Shown here one piece after another: positions 28,568 to 35,958 of a stretch of DNA of 64,000 bases. How positions within the stretch are numbered: the first letter of the stretch is position 1; each line of letters starts with the position of its first letter. This DNA is from Nonomuraea cypriaca (GTDB lineage Bacteria > Actinomycetota > Actinomycetes > Streptosporangiales > Streptosporangiaceae): the NCBI RefSeq assembly GCF_015645445.1, contig NZ_JADOGI010000007.1, forward strand, positions 32,697-96,696, written 5' to 3'. The notes under the pieces are model-generated. The model was not told the origin of the DNA and searched no databases. It saw nothing but the letters and a program-made list of their open reading frames with translations. The position numbers and the translations under genes are program-made.

Positions 28568-30604
28568 CCCGCGTTCCGCGTAATTCGGGGTTCCTAGAGA
28601 CCGGTCCGGCCTGAACATGCTGGTCAGCGACTCGGGCCGGAGCCAACAGACCAGATTCGCCTAGAGACGCGATTTTCGTAATTCGGCTGCACTGTGCTGG
28701 GGTGGAGGTTTATGGTCTAGAGGCATGTATGTGAAGACGACCAAGCGGGAGAACAAGTCCGGGACGGTCCGATACCTGCATCTGGCCCACAACGAGTGGG
28801 ATCCGGTGAAGGGCCGTGCGGTGCCGAAGGTCTTGTTCACCTTCGGTCGCGAGGACGAACTCGATCGCGAGGCGGTCCGGCGGCTCGTCGCGTCTCTATC
28901 GCGTCTGCTGGAACCGGGCGAGGCCCTGGCCGCGACGACAGCCTCGGACCTGGAGTTCACGTCCTCGGTCCCGTTCGGCGGCAGCTACGTCCTCGACCAC
29001 CTGTGGCGGCGACTGAAGATCGATCAGATCGTCGGCCGGGTCGGGCAGCCCAAGCGAGGCCGCCGCCGGAACATGACCACGACCGAGCGGGTACTGTTCG
29101 GCCTGGTCGCGAATCGGGCGCTCGCGCCGTCCTCGAAGCTGGCCGCCGCGGACTGGATCACCCATGACGTCCATATCGACGGCCTGCCCGGCACCGATGA
29201 CGATGCGTGCTACCGGGCGATGGACTGGCTGCACGAGGTGAAGGACGATCTGGAGAAGCAGGTGTTCGACGAGGTCGCCAACCTGCTCAATCTTGAGGTC
29301 GACCTGCTGTTCTTCGACACCACCAGCACCTACTTCGAACTCGGGCACGCCGATGAGCCCGTCGCCCGCGACGAGCACGGCGAGCGGGTGCCCGACCGCG
29401 AGACCGACCGCGAGACCGACCGCGAGGCCGGCGACGAGGCCGGCGACGGGCAGGAGAGCCGGGCGGCGGGATTTCGGACCTATGGCAACTCCAAGGACTC
29501 CCGTGACGATCTTCCGCAGATCGTGATCGGGATGGCCGTCACGCGGGACGGGATCCCGGTCCGCTGCTGGTGCTGGCCCGGCAACGCCTCCGACCAGCGG
29601 CTGATCCGGCAGGTCAAGGACGAGATGCGCGACTGGACCCTGTCGAAGATCGTGTGGGTGACCGACCGGGGCTTCTCTTCGGCGGAAAACCGCCGCTACC
29701 TGCGGCAAGGCGACCACCAGTACATCATCGGGGAGAAGCTGCGCTCCGGATCGGCCGAGGTGAAAGCCGCTCTGTCACGGCAGGGCCGCTACACCGACAT
29801 CTCCGGCAACATGCGGATCAAGGAGGTGCGCATCAGCGACACCGACCGGTTCGTCATCTGCCACAACCCCGAAGCGGCCGAGCGCGACAGGCGCATGCGT
29901 GAGCAGCTCATCGCCCAGCTCATCGCCCAGCTCACCGACCTGATCGACGGCTCCGATGCGGTGAGCGAGTTCCAGCGCGGCGAGCTGCGCGGGAAGATCG
30001 CCGCCAAGCCCGGCCTGAACCGGTATCTGCGGGCGACGCCGGCCGGGAAGCTCCGCGTCGACACCGCGAAGGTCAAGGCCGAGGAGAACCTGGACGGCAA
30101 GTATCTGCTGCGCTGCGGCGACCCGCACCTGAGCGCTGAGGACATCGCCCTGGGATACAAGCAGCTGCTGGAGGTCGAGCGAGGCTGGCGCGACATGAAG
30201 CAGATCATCGACCTGCGCCCGGTCTATCACCGGCTCGAAGAACGCATCCGCGCCCATGTCATCCTCTGCTGGCTGGCGCTGCTGCTCATCCGGATCATCG
30301 AGACCACGACCGGCAGCACCTGGCTCGCCTGCCGCCGCGACCTTGACCGGCTCCACCTGGGCGCCTTCACCGGCCCTGCGGGCCTGTTCCGGCAGGTCAC
30401 CGCCCTGACCAAGGCCCAGCGGGACCTGCTCGCCAAGCTTGCCGTCCCGGTTCCCAAGCAGGTCATCGACCTGCAACCCGCAGCGCGCTGACCAGCACGA
30501 ACATCACCCCCTAGAGAAACGCCCTCCAGGCGGTCACACCCGTGTCAGCCCAGCTCAGAGCTCGTATTCGGACCTCTATGCCGCTGAATTACGCGGAACG
30601 CGGG
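28568..30604 (+). mobile_element. IS1634-family insertion sequence with 19-bp IRs and 5-bp TSD
   Basis: Perfect 19-bp inverted repeats bound the element: CCCGCGTTCCGCGTAATTC at 28568-28586 and its exact complement at 30586-30604. A 5-bp direct repeat, CCACA, flanks both sides (28563-28567 and 30605-30609). It is 2,037 bp long. Complete ends and target duplication indicate a recent, simple insertion. Confidence 0.9.
28725..30491 (+). CDS. IS1634-family transposase
   Basis: A 588-residue IS4-superfamily transposase. The N-terminus MYVKTTKRENKSG and the motifs DLLFFDTTSTYFE (first Asp), VWVTDRGFSS (second Asp) and LLEVERGWRDMKQ (Glu-x6-type YREK region) are those of IS1634. An Asp/Arg/Glu tandem (DRETDRETDREAGDEAGD) at about 223-240 is a local repeat insertion. 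The frame is intact, so the element may be active. Confidence 0.9.
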   Translation: MYVKTTKRENKSGTVRYLHLAHNEWDPVKGRAVPKVLFTFGREDELDREAVRRLVASLSRLLEPGEALAATTASDLEFTSSVPFGGSYVLDHLWRRLKIDQIVGRVGQPKRGRRRNMTTTERVLFGLVANRALAPSSKLAAADWITHDVHIDGLPGTDDDACYRAMDWLHEVKDDLEKQVFDEVANLLNLEVDLLFFDTTSTYFELGHADEPVARDEHGERVPDRETDRETDREAGDEAGDGQESRAAGFRTYGNSKDSRDDLPQIVIGMAVTRDGIPVRCWCWPGNASDQRLIRQVKDEMRDWTLSKIVWVTDRGFSSAENRRYLRQGDHQYIIGEKLRSGSAEVKAALSRQGRYTDISGNMRIKEVRISDTDRFVICHNPEAAERDRRMREQLIAQLIAQLTDLIDGSDAVSEFQRGELRGKIAAKPGLNRYLRATPAGKLRVDTAKVKAEENLDGKYLLRCGDPHLSAEDIALGYKQLLEVERGWRDMKQIIDLRPVYHRLEERIRAHVILCWLALLLIRIIETTTGSTWLACRRDLDRLHLGAFTGPAGLFRQVTALTKAQRDLLAKLAVPVPKQVIDLQPAAR

Positions 30605-30685
30605 CCACAGGGCCGCCGGAGTCACGGACGTCAACGACTTCGGCAGCGGGGCTCCGGAGTTTGGCTACAGTACGACCGGCTGAGT

Positions 30686-31444
30686 TCAACCGTCACCGAG
30701 GCGGGTCAGTCGTTCGGCGACGTCTGCGGCCGCGAGCCTGCCGGTCATCTCCGCCACGCGGCCGTCCGCGAGAAAGATAATCGAGTCGGCGTACGACGCC
30801 GCGCCTGGGTCATGCGTCACCATGATGACCGTCTGCTGAAGACGATCGACGATGGCCCGCATCAAGGAGAGGATCTCCCTACCAGAACGGGTGTCCAGGT
30901 TCCCTGTCGGCTCGTCGGCGAAGACCACGTGCGGCCGTGGTGCCAGCGCACGGCAAATCGCCACGCGCTGCTGCTGACCGCCCGACAGTTCATGCGGGTG
31001 CCGGGCCACGTGTTCGGCGATGCCCGTCACACTGAGCAGAGCCTCCAGCCACTGCTGGTCCGGCTTGCGCTTGGAGAGGCGAAACGGCAGCGTAATATTT
31101 TCCAGGGCCGTGAGCGCGGGCAGCAGGTTGAACGCTTGGAAGACAAACCCGATCCGTTCGCGGCGGACGTCAGCGCTCTCCTTCTCACTCAGCCCTTCGA
31201 GCGGGTTGTCGTCGAGCAGAACACGGCCGGAGGTGGGCCGCATCAGACCAGCTGCGCATTGGAGCAGGGTCGATTTCCCCGAGCCCGAAGGACCCATCAC
31301 CGCAGTGAAGGAGCCCGTGGGGAAAGCGACCGTGACGTCGTCAAGGGCGGTGACGCCAGCAACGCCACTCCCGTGCACTTTGCTCACGCGTTCGAGGCGC
31401 ACTGTGGCTGACACCTGCTGCTCGGGGAACGCCTGCCGCTTCAT
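30686..31444 (-). CDS. ABC transporter ATP-binding protein (MacB/LolD type)
   Basis: 252 residues with Walker A GPSGSGKST, Q-loop FQAFNLLP, signature LSGGQQQR, Walker B VVFADEP and switch histidine VTHD. The sequence class is that of ATPases paired with FtsX/MacB permeases. Its ATG overlaps the stop of the exporter gene by one base. It most likely energises the large FtsX-like permease encoded two genes upstream. Last gene of the lanthipeptide cluster; role in peptide export or immunity is inferred. Confidence 0.85.
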   Translation of the reverse strand: MKRQAFPEQQVSATVRLERVSKVHGSGVAGVTALDDVTVAFPTGSFTAVMGPSGSGKSTLLQCAAGLMRPTSGRVLLDDNPLEGLSEKESADVRRERIGFVFQAFNLLPALTALENITLPFRLSKRKPDQQWLEALLSVTGIAEHVARHPHELSGGQQQRVAICRALAPRPHVVFADEPTGNLDTRSGREILSLMRAIVDRLQQTVIMVTHDPGAASYADSIIFLADGRVAEMTGRLAAADVAERLTRLGDG

Positions 31445-33228
31445 TATGCTGTCTCCTTATGCGTACGACTCAGGCGGGCGTAGAAGCCGCCCATCCCGTC
31501 CAGATGCGCATGACTTCCCTGCTCCACCACACGCCCCTCGTGCATGACCACGATGAGTTGCGCGTCGCGCACGGTGGCCAGCCGATGTGCGATCACCAGA
31601 CAGGTCCTCCCCTTCATGAAGGGCGTTAGAGCGCGCTGTACCGCCTGCTCAGTAGCATTGTCGAGGTGTGAGGTGGCCTCATCCAGGATCACGATGCGCG
31701 GATCGGTCAGCAGCAGCCGAGCGATGGCCAGTCGCTGTCGCTCTCCTCCCGACACCTGCATCCCGCCATCCCCCACCATGGTGTCCAGCCCGTCAGGTGC
31801 TGCTTCGATCATGCCCCAGATCTGCGCCGCGCGGCAGGCTTCGATCAGGTGTTCCTGATCCGCCTCCGGGGCGGCCATCAGCAGGTTCGCTCTTATTGTG
31901 CCGTTGAACAGGAATGGGGTCTGGGTGACTACTCCGACCGAGTTCCGCAGCGACGCAAGGCGGATCTTGCGTAGGTCCACCCCATCAATGAGGATGCGAC
32001 CGGAGCCGACGTCCCAGGAGCGGACCAGCAGCCGGGCAAGTGTGGACTTCCCCGATCCTGACGGTCCGACCAAGCCCACTGTCATGCCGGGCTCGATGGT
32101 GAGGCTAAAGTCACCGAGCACAGGGCCTCGAGGTGCCTCCATAGCGGCGAGTTCCCCGGCCAGCGAAGGCACCACCAGGTCCATACTGGCGGGGTACTCG
32201 AACGATACCTTAGAGAACTCTACGCAGGCCCCTCCCGTACGGGGCAACTCAAGGGCGTCCGGCGCATCGCATATCCGGGGGGCGAAATCGAGGATCTCGC
32301 GTACCCGGCCGAAGCTGACCAGGCCCGTCACGAGATCCACCTTGACCCCCGCGAGCGTGACGATCGGGTTGTAAAGCCGTGCCAGCAGCGCCACCATTGC
32401 CACCATCATGCCGAAGGAAACGGTTCCGGAGATCACCCACAGTCCGGAGAAGACGTAGGCACCCGCGCCTGCCATCCCTATGGCCAGGGTGAGGAAGGCC
32501 GACAGGCCAGCGCCTAGCAGAGCCTGCCGTACGACGAGGTTACGGATGGTGACCACGTTGTGGCGGAAGACGTCACGGTCGCGGTCCGGATGGACGTACA
32601 AGGAGGCGGTCTCCGCTCCTACCACGCTGAACCGTTCTGCTACTTTTGAGTCGAGGTCTGCGTTGGCGGAGAGATAGCGGCGGCTCACGCTCTTGAGCCT
32701 GCGGGAGACCCAGGTGGTGGCGCCATACACAACGGGCATGACGACCCCCAGCGCCAGCGCGAGACGCGGCTCCATCGCGAGCAGCGCCACGCCGGCGACG
32801 ATCAGGGAGACGACGGCGCCAACGACGGCCGGGATGGTGGATGACACGACCCGCTGGACCCCGGTCACGTCTCCGTGCAGCCTGGACACGATCGCACCGG
32901 CTCTGGCTGCAGTGAAGAAGCCCAGTGACTGCCGCTGTAGGTGGGTGTAGAGATCGAGGCGCAGTCGTAGAACCATATCCTCGCCCAAGCGAACGGCGAA
33001 GCCGCGTTCGGCGAACACGAGGACAGCGTGCAACGCCGCCGCGCCCGCGAATGCCAAACCGAATCCCCATACCCGTCCGGGATCACCGGCCATGACGCCT
33101 TCGTCGATGAGCCGCTGGCCCACCAGAATCGGCAGGACAGACAGGCTCGACTGAGCGACGATCAGCAGCGCGAGCACGCCGAGGCGACCGGTGAACCCAC
33201 CCAGGAAGCGCAGCAGATCGCGGCTCAT
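31444..33228 (-). CDS. ABC exporter, fused permease and ATPase
   Basis: 594 residues from the ATG at 33228, which overlaps the permease gene stop by 4 nt. Six membrane segments (for example LGVLALLIVAQSSLSVLPIL and AVVGAVVSLIVAGVALLAM) are followed by an NBD with GPSGSGKST, VSGGERQRLAIARLL and ILDEATSHLD. There is no C39 peptidase domain, so it does not cleave the leader. It probably exports the modified lanthipeptide. Confidence 0.85.
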   Translation of the reverse strand: MSRDLLRFLGGFTGRLGVLALLIVAQSSLSVLPILVGQRLIDEGVMAGDPGRVWGFGLAFAGAAALHAVLVFAERGFAVRLGEDMVLRLRLDLYTHLQRQSLGFFTAARAGAIVSRLHGDVTGVQRVVSSTIPAVVGAVVSLIVAGVALLAMEPRLALALGVVMPVVYGATTWVSRRLKSVSRRYLSANADLDSKVAERFSVVGAETASLYVHPDRDRDVFRHNVVTIRNLVVRQALLGAGLSAFLTLAIGMAGAGAYVFSGLWVISGTVSFGMMVAMVALLARLYNPIVTLAGVKVDLVTGLVSFGRVREILDFAPRICDAPDALELPRTGGACVEFSKVSFEYPASMDLVVPSLAGELAAMEAPRGPVLGDFSLTIEPGMTVGLVGPSGSGKSTLARLLVRSWDVGSGRILIDGVDLRKIRLASLRNSVGVVTQTPFLFNGTIRANLLMAAPEADQEHLIEACRAAQIWGMIEAAPDGLDTMVGDGGMQVSGGERQRLAIARLLLTDPRIVILDEATSHLDNATEQAVQRALTPFMKGRTCLVIAHRLATVRDAQLIVVMHEGRVVEQGSHAHLDGMGGFYARLSRTHKETA

Positions 33229-35729
33229 GCGGGATCCTTGAGCGCGGCGTGAGCGGCGGATAAGGTGCTGGCGATCCCCGCGACGACGGCCGCACCACTG
33301 AGCGTCGCGAGCCAGTCCCACGGGATAAACTCGGGGAGCAGCGCTAGCCCCGCGGGTGTGCGCAGCGCAAACAGCAGCGCCGTCCAGCCGGCCAGCAGCG
33401 TGGCCAGGACGGCGATCGGCAGGACGGTCAGCAGCACTTCCCAGGTCACTACCTGGTAGATCTGCCTGCGGGCTACTCCCAGCAGGCGCATGCTGCCGAA
33501 CTCCCCACGTCGGTCGAGCGTGCCCACGCCGAGACCATTGACCGCAGCGATCAGGCAGAACACCGCGATAAATCCGACAATATAGGTGAGCAACTGGTTG
33601 CTTTGTGCGCTACGCCTGGCGGATTCCGCTACGTACTCCCTGTGGGAGCGGATCTCAACCGCCTGCGGATCCCCGGCGACGCGCGCCGCCGCCGCTTCCA
33701 GTCTCGCGGTCGGCGTGCCGGGCTCCGTCCAGGCGTAGAGCCTCTGGTATGGCTCCACAGGCACGTACGGCCGCGCTGCCGAATCGCTCGTGAACAGCGG
33801 CGGGAGACCCTCGACCGCCTCGTATACCGCGACGACGCCGAAGGACGCGGGCCGCGCGCCAGGAAAGCGTAACTCGACCCGCGATCCGCTCTCGACCTGG
33901 AGTTCACCGGCAAGCCGCCGGTCGAGGGCGACCGAGCCCGTGCCGAGCGTTGCGAGGTCGCCCGCGATCACGTCGACGGGGAAGACCTTGCCTGGGTTTC
34001 CTGCCACGATCGCCGCCGCAGCAGTGCTGGTCCGGGTGCCAGCGGCCAGTTCCACGCCATAGACGTCTCTAAGCCCGGCGACGTCCAGGACGCCTTCCTG
34101 CTCGGCGAGGGCCTTGCGCACGCCGCCGTCGAAGCGCATCCCGGTGTAGTGGGGATCGATGACGTACTGGGCCGCCACAAGCCGCCCGGCGTTCGTGGCC
34201 GCTAGCCAGTCGGCGTGCAGTTGCGATCCCACGGCGGCCGCGGACAGCGTCAACCCCAGAGCCAGCGGCCCCATGGTCCCGGCGAATCTGCGGTGGTTGA
34301 ACCCGACGTTGGAGACGGCGAAGAAGCCGCCGATACTGGATGCCTTAACGACGGTTCCTCGGATCCGGCGGCTGGCGAACAGCACAGCCCACGGGGCGAG
34401 CATGCCTGCTCCTGTGACCACTAGGCCCAGCACGCCGACCAGGATGAACATGTCAATGGTGTCGCCCAGCCGCAACCAGCCGAACGTCCATGCAACGGTC
34501 AGCACCGTGGCGCCGACCAGGCATCCCAGCCCCGCCATGAGCCTGCCTTGCCCCAGATTCCGACCTTCAGTGGGTGCTTCTCCGAGCGCGTCGCCTGGAC
34601 GGATGCGCAGCGCGTGGCGAACCGCGAGCAACGCCGACACCCCGGCGAGCGCCATTGTGAGCACAACTGTCCACAGGAGGGCCGGGAGTGTGACGACGAC
34701 CTGGAACGGGGCGCTGAAAGAGAAGATCCCATCGAACCACTCCGCGATCGCGAGGGCGAGCAGCCAGCCCAGCGACAGCCCAGGGACTGCGGCAAGCAGC
34801 CCCATCAACAGCCCTTCCGTGAACAACATACGGCGAACCGCGCCGGGCCGCGCGCCGATCGCCCGCACGATCGCGATCTCCTTTGCCCTGCGCCTGATGG
34901 CCAGCCCCATCGCGCCGCTGATGACGCCGACCGCGATTAGTACGACGAGCGCGACGACGAATCGCAGGGATTCGACGAGGTTCGCGTCGTTGGTCAGGTT
35001 GCCCTCGGCCAGCGCGCGCCCGGCGCCTGTGGCGACGCGCAGGCCCGGCACCGCCGCCAAGGCGGACATGATTTTCCCGGCCGACAGGCCGTCTTCCGGC
35101 ACGATGCCCAGGGCGTCCACGTCGCCTTGTTGCCCGGCCAGGTCCGTAGCGCGGTCGTCCGAGAAGAACACGGCGGACTGGTGTCGTACAAGTGTCCGGG
35201 AATCTGCGATCCCGCTGACCCGGTAGGCCGCGGCCACGCTCTGCACGGTGATCCGGAACCGATCGCCCACCTGAGCGCCCGCCGCAGAAGCGAGCCGGGT
35301 GTCTAGGACGACCTCTTCGGGCCCGTGCGGCGCTCGCCCCTGCTGGATGACGAACGGTGTGAGCACGGCGCTCGACCAGCCGTGGCCCCAGGCGTGCGGA
35401 CGCTGGTCCCCCTCGACCTTGATAGGGGCTCCATCCGCCCTGAGCAGCAGCGCGGGAAAGCTTAGTTCTGGCACGGTACCCGCGACCCCCGGTAGGGCGG
35501 TCACCTGGCGTACCGTCTCCTGGGTCACCATGCCTTTGTCCGCCGGCCTGGCGGGGTGCACCACCATGTCGGCGGCCGCGTACCGCTCGACGGGCGGCTG
35601 CTGGCGTCCTACAGAGTCTAGCAGGATGATGAAGCTGGCGGTCAGACACGCCGCGATGCTGAGTGCGACGAAACTCCCCAGCACGGTGCCCATGTGCCAG
35701 CGCAGAGCTCGCCACGCAAACCAAACCAT
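33225..35729 (-). CDS. FtsX/MacB-like ABC permease
   Basis: About 834 residues from the ATG at 35729, with AGGA upstream. The architecture is a membrane segment near the N-terminus (MGTVLGSFVALSIAACL), a large extracytoplasmic domain, and two clusters of membrane helices (around VVALVVLIAVGVISGAMGL and TYIVGFIAVFCLIAAVNGL). This is the duplicated FtsX layout. It pairs with the ATPase at 30686-31444. In lanthipeptide clusters such transporters give export or self-protection. A longer frame upstream overlaps the precursor gene and is not used. Confidence 0.8.
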   Translation of the reverse strand: MVWFAWRALRWHMGTVLGSFVALSIAACLTASFIILLDSVGRQQPPVERYAAADMVVHPARPADKGMVTQETVRQVTALPGVAGTVPELSFPALLLRADGAPIKVEGDQRPHAWGHGWSSAVLTPFVIQQGRAPHGPEEVVLDTRLASAAGAQVGDRFRITVQSVAAAYRVSGIADSRTLVRHQSAVFFSDDRATDLAGQQGDVDALGIVPEDGLSAGKIMSALAAVPGLRVATGAGRALAEGNLTNDANLVESLRFVVALVVLIAVGVISGAMGLAIRRRAKEIAIVRAIGARPGAVRRMLFTEGLLMGLLAAVPGLSLGWLLALAIAEWFDGIFSFSAPFQVVVTLPALLWTVVLTMALAGVSALLAVRHALRIRPGDALGEAPTEGRNLGQGRLMAGLGCLVGATVLTVAWTFGWLRLGDTIDMFILVGVLGLVVTGAGMLAPWAVLFASRRIRGTVVKASSIGGFFAVSNVGFNHRRFAGTMGPLALGLTLSAAAVGSQLHADWLAATNAGRLVAAQYVIDPHYTGMRFDGGVRKALAEQEGVLDVAGLRDVYGVELAAGTRTSTAAAAIVAGNPGKVFPVDVIAGDLATLGTGSVALDRRLAGELQVESGSRVELRFPGARPASFGVVAVYEAVEGLPPLFTSDSAARPYVPVEPYQRLYAWTEPGTPTARLEAAAARVAGDPQAVEIRSHREYVAESARRSAQSNQLLTYIVGFIAVFCLIAAVNGLGVGTLDRRGEFGSMRLLGVARRQIYQVVTWEVLLTVLPIAVLATLLAGWTALLFALRTPAGLALLPEFIPWDWLATLSGAAVVAGIASTLSAAHAALKDPA

Positions 35730-35766
35730 CACACCATCCTGCATGAAGAGTAAAGTCGACGGAGAT

Positions 35767-35801
35767 GGTGCTTGCTCCGAATATCGCTCGGAGCAAGCAC
35801 C
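35767..35801. terminator. Strong stem-loop between precursor gene and permease
   Basis: A perfect 14-bp stem (GGTGCTTGCTCCGA at 35767-35780 with its complement at 35788-35801) and a 7-nt loop. It lies just after the precursor stop and before the permease. No long U-tract follows, so it may act as a partial terminator or an mRNA-stabilising barrier that keeps precursor transcript high. Confidence 0.7.
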
Positions 35802-35812
35802 GATCCTTCTAC

Positions 35813-35953
35813 CTACGAGAACAAACTGTCGTGACACGTCGAGGAGAGGCTGCTGTGGCCGGTGTCCACGTTGCAGCAGCTGACGCTCCAGCCGCTGGCC
35901 ATCAGCTCGGCATCCGCGTTCGCGCTGATACCCTGCAGGTCGTAGAGGGACAT
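35813..35953 (-). CDS. Class III lanthipeptide precursor, labyrinthopeptin-like
   Basis: A 46-residue peptide. The leader MSLYDLQGISANADAELM contains the LYDLQ box of class III leaders. The core has two Ser-x-x-Ser-x-x-Cys motifs: S20-S23-C26 (SGWSVSC, with an extra C27) and S34-S37-C40 (SSLSSTC). These can form labionin or lanthionine rings. A near-ideal AAGGAGGTGA ribosome-binding site precedes the ATG and contains the lanKC stop codon. The doubled CC and two motifs recall labyrinthopeptins. Confidence 0.85.
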   Translation of the reverse strand: MSLYDLQGISANADAELMASGWSVSCCNVDTGHSSLSSTCHDSLFS

Positions 35954-35958
35954 CTCGT

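Noticed and set aside
29396..29455. Tandem repeat suggestive of a CRISPR or minisatellite
   Set aside because: A short in-frame Asp-Arg-Glu-Thr codon repeat inside the IS1634 transposase; no spacers.
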